NCBI RefSeq assembly: GCF_001982635.1 | Contig: NZ_MKFI01000001.1 | Span: 736,774 to 800,773 of the forward strand | Length of the DNA: 64,000 bases | Origin: Bradyrhizobium mercantei | GTDB lineage: Bacteria; Pseudomonadota; Alphaproteobacteria; Rhizobiales; Xanthobacteraceae | Direction of reading: 5' to 3' | In this document: positions 17,499 through 25,731 of the stretch, piece by piece | Position numbering within the stretch: position 1 is the stretch's first letter | How the letters are laid out: the number at the start of each line of letters is the position of its first letter | Translations under genes and position numbers: made by a program | The notes under the pieces: generated by a model | Seen by the model: only the letters and a program-made list of their open reading frames with translations | What the model was told of the DNA's origin: nothing | Database searches by the model: none

Positions 17499-18227
17499 AT
17501 GGCTCCGATTGCTTCCCAAATCCTCAAAAAGCTGAAGGCCTGTTCGACTGCCACGCTGACAACGCAGCTCTTCAAGCGCAACTATCGCCAGCAATTCCTC
17601 GTCGGCGTCACACCGCTCAATCCGAATGCCGGCTCGTTTGCGGGGGAGGCTTTTACCCTGCGGTTCATCCCGTCGCGGGAAGACAAGGACTGGGATCTTT
17701 CCGACCTGCGCAAGCGCGGCGAGGACAACATGCAGTGGGAGGCCGTGGAGGCGATTGGCGCAGGCCAGGTCCTGATGATCGACAGTCGCAATGACCCCCG
17801 CGCCGCCTCAGCCGGCAACATGCTGATGACCCGCATGATGCGCAAGGGCGTCGCGGCCGCCGTCACCGACGGCGCGTTTCGCGACGGGACAGAGATCTCC
17901 AAGATGCCGTTTCCGGCCTACTGCACGGCCAATACGGCCTCGACGCGTCCTGCCTATCATCGCGCCGTCGATATGCAATTGCCAATCGGTTGCGCGGACG
18001 TCGCCGTCTACCCCGGCGACATCATCGTCGGGGACAGCGATGGCGTCGTCGTCGTCCCACGCGCTATCGCCGAGGAGCTCGCGGAAGATTCCCACGAGCA
18101 GGAGCTCCGCGAAAAATTTCTGTTCACGAAGATTGACGCCGGCGCGCCGCTTTGGGGGACCTACCCGCCCAACGAGACAACACTGAAGGAATACGCCGAA
18201 TGGCGTGCGCGGCAGGCGGCGGAGTGA
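17499..18227 (+). CDS. RraA/HMG aldolase-family protein
   Basis: 242 residues with the RraA-like fold used by regulators of RNase E and by 4-hydroxy-4-methyl-2-oxoglutarate/oxaloacetate-type aldolases and decarboxylases. The family core is visible as GNMLMTRMMRKGVAAAVTDG followed by FRDG, giving the Gly-x-x-Arg-Asp active-site motif, and later GDIIVGDSDGVVVVP. Ribosome site GGAGAG precedes ATG 17499. In this setting an aldol cleavage or decarboxylation of a keto acid made by the enolase-superfamily enzyme is plausible; a role with RNase E is unlikely for a protein encoded in a catabolic operon. Confidence 0.87.
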   Translation: MAPIASQILKKLKACSTATLTTQLFKRNYRQQFLVGVTPLNPNAGSFAGEAFTLRFIPSREDKDWDLSDLRKRGEDNMQWEAVEAIGAGQVLMIDSRNDPRAASAGNMLMTRMMRKGVAAAVTDGAFRDGTEISKMPFPAYCTANTASTRPAYHRAVDMQLPIGCADVAVYPGDIIVGDSDGVVVVPRAIAEELAEDSHEQELREKFLFTKIDAGAPLWGTYPPNETTLKEYAEWRARQAAE

Positions 18228-18231
18228 GGTG

Positions 18232-18705
18232 ATGACGGCACCAATGAAAGCCGACCAGGCTGAAGCCCTGATTCGCCGGTACTTCCTGGCCTGCAACGAT
18301 GCCGATCACCAGGCGCTGCTGGATTGCTTCACGAGCGATGCGGTCCACTACTTTCCACCCGGCCTGCCCGGCGCGCCCTGGCGCGGTGCCGAGGCTATTG
18401 CCGATGGCTGGGTCTGGTGCGTCAAGACCATGGGATCGCGCTGGACCATAGAGAAGATTCTCGCAAGCGCGGACGGCCGCGAAGCGGTGATCGAATGGAC
18501 GCATTGGAAGACGGCCCTCGGCGAGGTGCTGCGCGGCGACGAATGGTATGTGTTCAACGACGACATCACACGCATCGCCGAGATCCGGGCCTATTATGCC
18601 TCCCCCGTCAACAAGGCCGAGCCCGTGAACAAGCTCCATGACTTCGACTATGAGGCCAGAGGCTATGCCATGACACCGCCCTCGCCCGCGCCGAACTTGT
18701 CCTAA
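18232..18705 (+). CDS. NTF2-like (SnoaL-type) protein
   Basis: 157 residues with an NTF2-like cone fold pattern: an N-terminal helix (EALIRRYFLACNDADHQALLDCF), a strand with AVHYFPPG, and EAVIEWTHWKT then DEWYVFNDD towards the end. Members include small isomerases, dehydratases and hydrolases as well as non-catalytic binding proteins. The start lies 4 bp after the RraA-like stop, with GAGTGAGG as overlapping ribosome site, so translation is coupled. No specific reaction can be assigned. Confidence 0.8.
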   Translation: MTAPMKADQAEALIRRYFLACNDADHQALLDCFTSDAVHYFPPGLPGAPWRGAEAIADGWVWCVKTMGSRWTIEKILASADGREAVIEWTHWKTALGEVLRGDEWYVFNDDITRIAEIRAYYASPVNKAEPVNKLHDFDYEARGYAMTPPSPAPNLS

Positions 18706-18731
18706 AGCGGCAGAGGAGTTCGGACGCTCTC

Positions 18732-19529
18732 ATGGCCATAGCAATCACAGGGAAGACGCGTGTTCACGCGCTGATCGGCTCGCCCATCGCGCAGGTTCTG
18801 GCGCCGGGCTGGCTGACCGGACGAATGCAGAATGCCGGCTATGACGGCGTGCTGGTACCCCTGCATATCGAGAAGGGAGATCTCGATACGGCACTCCCCG
18901 TGCTCAAGGCGATGCCCAACATCGACAGCATTCTCGTCACCCTGCCGCACAAGTTCGGCGCGATCGCGCACTGCGACCGGTTGTCCGACCGCGCCAGGGT
19001 GCTCGGCGCCATCAACGCGATGCGACGGGAGAAGGATGGCCGCTGGCACGGCGACAATTTCGACGGGGCCGGCCTCACTGCCGGCTTGAAGAAGGTGGGC
19101 CATGCCATCGCCGGGAAGAACGTGTTCATGGTCGGCGCCGGCGGCGCAGGATCCTCGATCGGCGTCTCCATGCTCGAAGAGGGCGCGCGCCACCTGACAT
19201 TCCACGACATCAACGCGGCAAACCAAGAAAGCCTCTTCGACAAGCTGAGCGCGACGTACCCTGGGAGTATCTCCATCGCTACGGCCGTTCCCCGCGATTG
19301 CGATATCGTGGTCAATGCGACCTCGGCGGGCTTGCGGGACAGCGATGCGCTTCCGGTCGATCCCGCCCAACTCGCACCGCGCATGGTCGTTGCCGACGTC
19401 ATCACGGATCCGGTCCCGACGAGACTGCTGTCGGAGGCCTCAAAGATCGGCTGCGCCACGCGCGACGGCACGCACATGCTGGAGGGACAGATCGAGCTTC
19501 TGTTCTCCTTCATGACCGGCAAGCATTGA
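18732..19529 (+). CDS. AroE-like (shikimate/quinate dehydrogenase family) dehydrogenase with altered substrate site
   Basis: 265 residues. The catalytic Lys74 (TLPHK) and Asp111 (DNFDGAG) keep the 37-residue spacing of E. coli AroE Lys65/Asp102, and the NAD(P) loop GAGGAG is at 135-140. The shikimate-binding motif, normally HSxSP, reads Gln-Val-Leu-Ala-Pro at 21-25, so both serines that hold the shikimate carboxylate are gone. It is probably a dehydrogenase for another cyclic or linear polyol acid and not an aromatic amino acid biosynthesis enzyme. It is the last enzyme gene before the second operator-controlled unit. Confidence 0.87.
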   Translation: MAIAITGKTRVHALIGSPIAQVLAPGWLTGRMQNAGYDGVLVPLHIEKGDLDTALPVLKAMPNIDSILVTLPHKFGAIAHCDRLSDRARVLGAINAMRREKDGRWHGDNFDGAGLTAGLKKVGHAIAGKNVFMVGAGGAGSSIGVSMLEEGARHLTFHDINAANQESLFDKLSATYPGSISIATAVPRDCDIVVNATSAGLRDSDALPVDPAQLAPRMVVADVITDPVPTRLLSEASKIGCATRDGTHMLEGQIELLFSFMTGKH

Positions 19530-19557
19530 GTATCGGGCCGGTCACCTCACGACGACA

Positions 19558-19574
19558 GTCTCACGAAGTGAGAC
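19558..19574 (+). promoter_or_regulatory. Operator copy 3 of the IclR/SMP-30 regulon (perfect)
   Basis: GTCTCAC-GAA-GTGAGAC is a perfect 7-bp inverted repeat with a 3-bp spacer. It lies 28 bp after the AroE-like gene and about 330 bp before the ABC importer operon. It shares half sites with the copies at 14556 and 17358. Confidence 0.75.
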
Positions 19575-19908
19575 GTTCTCTTGCGAACACAAAAGACGCG
19601 CTTCTCCTGCGAAGCCGCGCTCGCTAACGTCTCGCGCAATCATAACAAGAACAATCGATATTCTGGAGGAGCCAGCTTGCGAACCTATTTGGACCAGTCG
19701 CGCCGGAAGGTGCAATTGCCGCCCGGCCATACGTCGCCGCGATGCCCGGCGTCGCCCGCGACGAGGGCAAGTCCGGACCCGAAGCAACGCTCGATCAAGG
19801 GATCGACAGGCACACTCGGCGCGGAGGCCACGCGCACTTCGTCTAGACGAAATTGGCGGAGCGATCCCGCTCTCACTCTGAACAGTCAATTGCAACCGGG
19901 AGGGTTGA
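19575..19908 (+). other. Long leader region before the ABC importer
   Basis: About 330 bp between the operator and the binding-protein start. It ends in the ribosome site GGGAGGG. I see no supported coding region; open frames here have no family features. A long 5' leader is possible but no riboswitch was recognised. Confidence 0.45.
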
Positions 19909-20706
19909 ATGAGGAATCTTGCGAAAATTCTCACCATCACTGCGATCTCGCTTGCCGTCATGGGACAAGCCGCGACAGCCGACACGCTGGAGAAAATCAA
20001 GTCGGCAGGGGTCATTCGCATTGCGATCGACCTCAGCGTGCCGCCGTGGGCGTTCAAGGACGAAAACCTCAATCCCACCGGCTCGGAGGTCGAGACCGCC
20101 AATCTCCTCGCCTCGGATCTCGGCGTGAAGATGGAAATCATTGGAACGAACAGCGCCAACCGCATTCCATTCTTGATGTCGCATCGCGCGGACGCCGTCA
20201 TCTCCGCCTTGTCGATTACCGACGAGCGCAAGAAGCTGATCGCGTTCTCGCTGCCCTATTCCGGCGCGACCTCGTATGTCGCAGCACCCAAGAGCATGCA
20301 GATCAAGACCTTCGCGGACCTGTCGGGCAAGCGCATCGCCGTCACGCGAGGCACGACGAACGACGCGGATGTGACTGCAGCCGCGCCGCGCGATGCGGAA
20401 ATCGTGCGTTTTGAGGACGAGGCGACCACCATGACGGCGGTGGTCTCCAACCAGCTTGACTTGGTTGCCCAGGTACCGACCCTCGTCGATCTCATCAACA
20501 AGAAGAACCCTGCCAAGAACCTCGAACTCAAGCTGCCGCTTCGGACCGCACCCATGGGCGTCGGCATGCGCAAGGAGGATACCGACCTGAAGGAATGGGT
20601 CGACGGCTGGGTCAAGAAGAACGTCGCCAACGGGAAGTTCCAGGCGATCTTCAGGAAATTCCAGGGTGCCGAGCTTCCCAACGAGGTCATTGCGGCATCT
20701 CAGTGA
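19909..20706 (+). CDS. ABC transporter substrate-binding protein, family 3 (polar amino acid type)
   Basis: 265 residues with a signal peptide cleaved near ATA-DTL. The mature protein begins DTLEKIKSAGVIRIAIDLSVPPWAFKD in family style and has the SBP_bac_3 core (DAVISALSITDERKKLIAFSLPY). Relatives bind glutamate, glutamine, histidine, opines or similar small charged molecules. It is the first gene of a complete importer with two permeases and an ATPase. Because this unit carries the regulator operator of the sugar-acid-like module, the ligand may be a carboxylated sugar derivative instead of an amino acid. Confidence 0.92.
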   Translation: MRNLAKILTITAISLAVMGQAATADTLEKIKSAGVIRIAIDLSVPPWAFKDENLNPTGSEVETANLLASDLGVKMEIIGTNSANRIPFLMSHRADAVISALSITDERKKLIAFSLPYSGATSYVAAPKSMQIKTFADLSGKRIAVTRGTTNDADVTAAAPRDAEIVRFEDEATTMTAVVSNQLDLVAQVPTLVDLINKKNPAKNLELKLPLRTAPMGVGMRKEDTDLKEWVDGWVKKNVANGKFQAIFRKFQGAELPNEVIAASQ

Positions 20707-20737
20707 TGTCGCGATCCACGGCGGAGCGAGCAGTCCC

Positions 20738-21421
20738 ATGATCTACAATTTCGATTTCGGAGCAGTGCTGGCGTACTGGCCCCTCCTGCTGGAGGGTGTC
20801 TGGACGACGCTGCGCCTCACCTTGTTCTCCACCGTGTTCGGCATCCTGGTCGGCGCCTTCTGCGCCGTCGTTCGGACGGGTGGACCAGCCTGGGCCCGGT
20901 GGATCGTCTCGCTTTACGTCGAATTCATCCGCAATACGCCTCTGCTCGTCCAGTCCTACTTCCTGATCTTTGGCATTGCGAGCATGGGGATTCGGTTGCC
21001 CATCCTGCTGGGCGCAGTCATCGCCTTGACCGTCAATATCGGCGCGTACACGACAGAGATCGTCCGGGCAGGCATTGAATCGATCCACCGTGGCCAGCTC
21101 GAAGCCGCGACCTGTCTCGGCCTATCGAGCACCCAGACGTATTTGCACGTGATCATTCGGCCGGCGCTCGAGCGGGTTTATCCCGCCCTGTCGAGTCAGT
21201 ATGTCCTCCTGATGCTGGCCTCGAGCATCGTCTCATCGGTCGGCGTCGAGGAGCTCTTCGGCATATCGAATCGCATCCAGAGCGAGACGTATCGCAACTT
21301 CGAGATCTTCGTCGTGCTCGGCGTCATCTATCTATTGCTTGCCGTGCTAGTGCGTTCCGGTTTTGCGCTGCTGGGGCTTGCGATCTTCCCCCGCCGCCGC
21401 ACGCTTGGAACCCCTCTCTGA
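20738..21421 (+). CDS. ABC transporter permease, HisM/GlnP family (first subunit)
   Basis: 227-residue inner-membrane protein. Predicted membrane helices start at about residue 15 (LLEGVWTTLRLTLFSTVFGILVG in outline). The cytoplasmic EAA loop for the ATPase is EAATCLGLSSTQTYLHVIIRP. ATG 20738 fits the family N-terminus (MIYNFDF) and has GGAGCGAG upstream. It is 31 bp after the binding protein. Confidence 0.9.
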   Translation: MIYNFDFGAVLAYWPLLLEGVWTTLRLTLFSTVFGILVGAFCAVVRTGGPAWARWIVSLYVEFIRNTPLLVQSYFLIFGIASMGIRLPILLGAVIALTVNIGAYTTEIVRAGIESIHRGQLEAATCLGLSSTQTYLHVIIRPALERVYPALSSQYVLLMLASSIVSSVGVEELFGISNRIQSETYRNFEIFVVLGVIYLLLAVLVRSGFALLGLAIFPRRRTLGTPL

Positions 21422-21438
21422 GTTGCAGGAGACGGCAA

Positions 21439-22086
21439 ATGAATAGCGCCTACATCCTCTCGCTGCTCCAGGGCCTCTGGGCGACCGTCGTCCTGAGCGT
21501 GCTGACCTTTCTGTTCGGCGGCCTGATCGGGTTCATGGTCGGGCTCGCGCGCATCTCACCATCTTGGGTGATTTCACGCGGGGCAGCAACCTATATCCAG
21601 GTCTTGCAGGGACTTCCGCTGCTCGTCCTGATGGGTCTGTGCTTCTACGGGCCGAGCATCCTGGGCTACAACTCGTTGTCACCCCTGGTGGCGGCCACTT
21701 TTGCGCTCACGCTCTACAGCAGCGCCTATCTCGGCGAGATCTGGCGCGGCTGTATTCAGGCCGTGGCGAAGCCTCAGTGGGAGGCTGCCGAGTGCCTGGG
21801 CCTGAGCCGCTGGCAACGCATGAGAACTGTCATCCTGCCTCAGGCCTTGCGGATCGCCGTGCCACCGACGGTCGGCTTCATGGTCCAGATCGTCAAGAAT
21901 ACGTCGATCGCGTCGCTGGTCGTCGGATATGCCGAGCTCTCTTACAACGCCAAGATCATCAATAACGCAACTTTCGAACCCTTCCTCTACTTCGGAATCG
22001 CGGCACTGATGTACTTCGCCGTTTGTTACCCGCTGTCGGTCCAGAGCCGAGCGCTCGAAAGGAAGCTCAATGTCGCCAATCGTTGA
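21439..22086 (+). CDS. ABC transporter permease, HisQ/GlnP family (second subunit)
   Basis: 215-residue membrane protein paired with the permease just upstream. The EAA loop reads EAAECLGLSRWQRMRTVILP and hydrophobic segments cover most of the chain. Ribosome site CAGGAG precedes ATG 21439. Its last 17 bp overlap the ATPase gene, which points to coupled translation. Confidence 0.91.
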   Translation: MNSAYILSLLQGLWATVVLSVLTFLFGGLIGFMVGLARISPSWVISRGAATYIQVLQGLPLLVLMGLCFYGPSILGYNSLSPLVAATFALTLYSSAYLGEIWRGCIQAVAKPQWEAAECLGLSRWQRMRTVILPQALRIAVPPTVGFMVQIVKNTSIASLVVGYAELSYNAKIINNATFEPFLYFGIAALMYFAVCYPLSVQSRALERKLNVANR

Positions 22087-22804
22087 ACTCAAGGACGTCC
22101 ACAAAAGCTTTGGCAGTCTCGAAGTCCTCAAGGGCGTCACCTTCGAGGTGAACAAGGGCGAGGTAGCGGCGATCATCGGACAAAGCGGATCCGGCAAAAG
22201 CACCGCGCTTCGCTGCATGGACCGCCTGGAGACGATCCAGGGCGGATCGATGCTGATCTGCGGTCATCAGTTGCACGACACTGACGTCGATCTGAAGGCA
22301 TTGCGGCGCGACGTCGGGATTGTGTTCCAGAGCTACAATCTCTTCCCACACCTGACCGTCGCCCAGAACATCATGTTAGCTCCGCGCATGGTGAAAGGCA
22401 TGAAGCAGCGGGACGCCCGCGAGATTGCCGACACGGTGATCGCCAAGGTCGGGCTGCGCGAGAAGATGGATTGCTACCCAGAGCAGCTCTCCGGCGGGCA
22501 GCAGCAGCGCGTGGCGATTGCCCGCAGCCTCGCCATGGAACCCAAGCTGATGCTGTTCGACGAGGTCACGTCGGCGCTCGACCCGCAGCTCACCGGTGAG
22601 GTCCTGCGCGTCATGGAGCAGCTCGCGGCCGACGGCATGACCATGATCCTGGTGACCCATGAAATGGCGTTTGCCCGCAAGGTGGCGGATCGCGTGATCT
22701 ACATGCGGGACGGCAAAGTGCACGAAATGGGATCGTCGGACATCCTGCGCACACCCGCCACCCCCGAACTGGCCGCGTTCGTCTCGGAATCGGCGGAACA
22801 CTAG
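22070..22804 (+). CDS. ABC transporter ATP-binding protein, GlnQ/HisP family
   Basis: 244-residue ATPase driving the importer. Walker A is GQSGSGKST, the signature LSGGQQQRV, Walker B LMLFDEVTSALDP and the switch histidine VTHEM. The start overlaps the second permease gene. It completes a four-gene importer of binding protein, two permeases and ATPase. Confidence 0.95.
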   Translation: MSPIVELKDVHKSFGSLEVLKGVTFEVNKGEVAAIIGQSGSGKSTALRCMDRLETIQGGSMLICGHQLHDTDVDLKALRRDVGIVFQSYNLFPHLTVAQNIMLAPRMVKGMKQRDAREIADTVIAKVGLREKMDCYPEQLSGGQQQRVAIARSLAMEPKLMLFDEVTSALDPQLTGEVLRVMEQLAADGMTMILVTHEMAFARKVADRVIYMRDGKVHEMGSSDILRTPATPELAAFVSESAEH

Positions 22805-22874
22805 GCCCGGACAGCGAGGCGGCGGCCAGACCTTTTCTCCCGAGATCAGGCTCGCATCATTTGAAGTGCAGCGC

Positions 22875-23813
22875 ATGACCACAAAGCAGCTCTTGATTGC
22901 CGGTGCGGCTCGTCTTGGCTTCTCCGCGTCCGCCGGCGGACGCGTGACCTTTCTCGACCTGTGCAGCAGCGATCGGGACGGCTTGGCGAGAAGCGTGTTG
23001 CGGCCGTTTCCGGACGAGGTCGGGCCGGCTCAGTTGCAGCACTGGCCCAAGGGCGGCATATATCCGCTCGTCCCCTACAGTAATCGCATCAAGGACGGGG
23101 TCCTTCTCTTCCAGGGCAAGCGGTACGAGCTGACGCCCCATCCCGACGCGCGTCCGCATACATTGCACGGGCATGCCCACCGGATGGCCTGGGAGACAAT
23201 CTCGCTGACCCACTCACACGTGACGATGCAGTATGCATATGCGGGAGGCGCCGAATGGCCTTGGCCGTTCAGGGCGACGCTCGACATCGATCTTGAACCG
23301 ACCCGTGCCGTATTCTCCCTGGGTCTTACGAATGAGGGGCAAACACCGATGCCGGGTGGGATCGGCCTCCATCCCTACTTCCAGCATGACCCCGACGACC
23401 ACATCGCGTTCGACGCTCCAATCGACTGGCCGGTGACCGCCGACTATCTCGCCGCGCTCCAGCGGGATCGCTCTGCCTCGGCCAAGCCTGGCCCGTTACC
23501 ACTCGGAGAGGTGACGCTTTATCGCAGTGGATGGCGCGGGTTGTGCGTCATCGACCGCACGAACGGAGACCGGATCGAGATGCAGGCAGATCCAGTATTC
23601 TCCCACTTCGTTCTACATCGGCCGGCAGATGCGGCACATCTCTGCGCAGAGCCCGTGAGCCACGTCGCTGACGGGTTCAACCTGTTCGCTGATGGGCACC
23701 CCGTCACCGGAACCGTCGTTCTCGAACCAGGAAAGACGCTGAACGGGTCTGTGACGATCTCCCTTTGCGCTGCAGGACCTCGTGGCAATCAGGCCTCGAC
23801 CGCGGCCGTCTAG
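22875..23813 (+). CDS. Aldose 1-epimerase-like protein
   Basis: About 312 residues of the galactose mutarotase superfamily. Signs are the substrate Arg in PYSNRIKDG, the His of HTLHGHAHRMAW and the catalytic region GIGLHPYFQ. These enzymes interconvert sugar anomers. It follows the importer by 70 bp in the same direction and supports a sugar-like substrate for the module. A GTG at 22866 could also be the start; neither codon has a strong ribosome site. Confidence 0.85.
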   Translation: MTTKQLLIAGAARLGFSASAGGRVTFLDLCSSDRDGLARSVLRPFPDEVGPAQLQHWPKGGIYPLVPYSNRIKDGVLLFQGKRYELTPHPDARPHTLHGHAHRMAWETISLTHSHVTMQYAYAGGAEWPWPFRATLDIDLEPTRAVFSLGLTNEGQTPMPGGIGLHPYFQHDPDDHIAFDAPIDWPVTADYLAALQRDRSASAKPGPLPLGEVTLYRSGWRGLCVIDRTNGDRIEMQADPVFSHFVLHRPADAAHLCAEPVSHVADGFNLFADGHPVTGTVVLEPGKTLNGSVTISLCAAGPRGNQASTAAV

Positions 23814-23964
23814 CACTCGGTCGGCGCCAGAAGCTGCCCAACATGAGGCGCAGCGAAAGGGCATCGAAAATCTGCCTACCAATTCCATCAAGCAGGAAGT
23901 AATTGCGCCAGTCGAACTCGCAGCCGTTACGTTCACTAGGCTTGGTTGCGAGCAACGCAAGCTT

Positions 23965-24400
23965 AGGGGGAGCTCATGCGATATTTCGATAGGCATTATC
24001 TAGCCCATCGAATTGTGTCGTTGACCTGCCCGCAATAGCCTTCCCCAAAACAAATCATCGGGGAGGAAACAGGTGGCGAGCGCCGTACCGGTCATCAACG
24101 ATATCACATACGAAAATTTGCTCGAAGACCCGTATCCTAGCTTCAGGCGGATCCAGGACACCGCGCCGGCCGTTTTCGTGAAGGCGGCAAACCTGACCCT
24201 CGTAACCCGCTTCGAGGATATTGCCAGGATCGAACGCGACCCCGTCGGCTATTCGGCCGATAATCCTACTTCGCTGGTCAACCAGATCATGGGCCCTACG
24301 TTCATGCGCAAGGACGGCGCCGAGCACGCTGTAGGGCGCAAGGCTATCGAACCCTCCTTTAGGGCAAGCACGATCAAGGAGCATTGGGCGCCGCACTTTT
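23965..24400 (+). repeat. Duplicated promoter and P450 5' segment, copy A
   Basis: This stretch (promoter, ribosome site and about the first 110 codons of the P450 at 24073) is clearly similar to 60075-60490 in the same orientation. Shared landmarks are CTAG-flanked GATA-N5-TATC, the ATCATCG before the ribosome site, and the coding segment for RFEDIAR. Identity looks like roughly three quarters by eye. Copy A has an intact gene and copy B is decayed. Confidence 0.8.
23988..24000 (+). promoter_or_regulatory. Candidate LysR-type site upstream of the first P450
   Basis: GATA-GGCAT-TATC is an inverted repeat 72 bp before the P450 start. The same half sites with a different spacer recur at 60097 in the duplicated copy, divergent from a LysR gene. 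Conservation of the arms and not the spacer suggests a protein-binding site. Confidence 0.5.
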
Positions 24401-25254
24401 CCGGCATCTGCAAGAACCTAATCGACTCATTCATTGAAGCCGGGCAGGCAGATCTGTTCCCGGCACTCGCCGCGCCGATGGCCTCTCTCAGCCTGATGCA
24501 GATGATCGGGTTCGAAGACGTTTCTTGGGAAACGCTGGCCTTGTGGTCGCAGTCGCTCATCGATGGCGCAGGCAACTATTCGCGCGACTCCGAGATCGAG
24601 CGGAAAGCGATGGCGGCAGGCAAAGGCGTCGATGAAGCGATTGAAGCCGTCTTGGACTACCACCGTTCGCATGCCAACCCTTCGATCTTGTCGTCGATGG
24701 TCCATGCCGATCCTCCGATGCCGATCGAGGAGATTCGAGCGAACATCAAGGTGATCATCGGTGGCGGATTAAACGAGCCGCGCGACGCAATACTCACCCT
24801 GACGCTCGGACTGCTCATGGAGCCGATGCAAAAAGCGACCGTTCTCGCCAACCCAGAGTTGTGGCCAACCGCCCTGGAGGAGGCGGTGCGCTGGATCTCG
24901 CCGATCGGCATGTATCCACGACGCGTTACCCGTCCCACCGAACTTTCGGGTGTCGCGCTTTCCGAAGGAACTCAGATCGGTCTCTGCGTCGGAGCGGCGA
25001 ACCGGGATGAACGGCGTTTTGTTGATCCCGACCGCTTTGACATCTTTCGTCCCAAGCAATCACATCTTGCATTTGGCGCGGGGCCGCACTTCTGCGCCGG
25101 CGCTTGGATCTCACGGCAACTCGTTGGCAAACTGGTGGTGCCGGCGGTGTTCGAACGTCTCCGCAACCTTCGTCTCAGTGACCATGCTCCCCCTACGATT
25201 CGGGGCTGGGTCTTCCGGGGCCCCATCTCGTTACCGGTTCTTTGGGATGTCTGA
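24073..25254 (+). CDS. Cytochrome P450 with unusual I-helix motif
   Basis: Soluble bacterial P450 of 393 residues starting at GTG 24073 behind GGGAGGAAAC. The heme-cysteine motif is FGAGPHFCAG with Cys341, and the E-x-x-R pair is Glu270/Arg273. The I-helix reads GGGLNEPRDA at 230-239 where most P450s have an acid-alcohol pair (Asp/Glu-Thr) for oxygen activation; here the alcohol is missing. No ferredoxin or reductase is adjacent, so electrons must come from elsewhere, possibly the pair at 34957-36515. A decayed relative of its 5' part lies at 60182. Confidence 0.92.
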   Translation: MASAVPVINDITYENLLEDPYPSFRRIQDTAPAVFVKAANLTLVTRFEDIARIERDPVGYSADNPTSLVNQIMGPTFMRKDGAEHAVGRKAIEPSFRASTIKEHWAPHFSGICKNLIDSFIEAGQADLFPALAAPMASLSLMQMIGFEDVSWETLALWSQSLIDGAGNYSRDSEIERKAMAAGKGVDEAIEAVLDYHRSHANPSILSSMVHADPPMPIEEIRANIKVIIGGGLNEPRDAILTLTLGLLMEPMQKATVLANPELWPTALEEAVRWISPIGMYPRRVTRPTELSGVALSEGTQIGLCVGAANRDERRFVDPDRFDIFRPKQSHLAFGAGPHFCAGAWISRQLVGKLVVPAVFERLRNLRLSDHAPPTIRGWVFRGPISLPVLWDV

Positions 25255-25302
25255 AGTACCGGAAAAGAAGTAGGGAGCGCCGCCCAACGAAAGGTGATCA
25301 CT

Positions 25303-25692
25303 CATGCCGTCTTTACGTACAGTAGGAGGTCACTGTGGACCTTTGCGGCTTTCGTTGTGCCAACTTGCCGGTGCGGTTTCGGGTCACTCTGCGTCGGCTT
25401 GCCGATCCGGCCTCGTTGCCGCGAATGCTTCGACCGAAGCTGCGGTTGTGGATCGGGATAGGCCTCGTCCAGATGGTCGAGGATTGAGCGAGTTGCAGTT
25501 CGCCTTCCACCCAGTACAGCACCAACCCGGCCGAACTCACCTTGCGGAACCGCTCCTGGTTCTGCTCGCCCTTCCTGAGTTGACCATATCAATGATGCAG
25601 TCCGCTCTCTTCAGGTTCGCGGCGATCCAAACCCGATACGCAGCGGCAGAACGGAAATAGTCATATAGAATGGGCTTTGAAGTGTCGGCCAT
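25303..25692 (-). pseudogene. Decayed maleylacetoacetate/maleylpyruvate isomerase (GST zeta-like) gene
   Basis: From ATG 25692 leftwards the frame encodes MADTSKPILYDYFRSAAAYR, the typical MaiA N-terminus, then runs into a stop. The homology continues in a second frame (LRKGEQNQERFRKV, then GLVLYWVEGELQLAQS) and a third (SILDHLDEAYPDPQ). At least two frameshifts and the loss of the C-terminal domain show that it is not functional. MaiA isomerises maleylacetoacetate in the homogentisate pathway, or maleylpyruvate in the gentisate pathway. It stands 40 bp upstream of the hpaH start-distal end, on the same strand. Confidence 0.8.
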
Positions 25693-25731
25693 GATCCTAT
25701 CCGTATCCGAGGTCGACGCGCGGAAGTCGCC

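Noticed and set aside
25304..25660. A plus-strand open frame in the gap after the first P450
   Set aside because: It is antisense to the maiA-like pseudogene, which explains the open reading.
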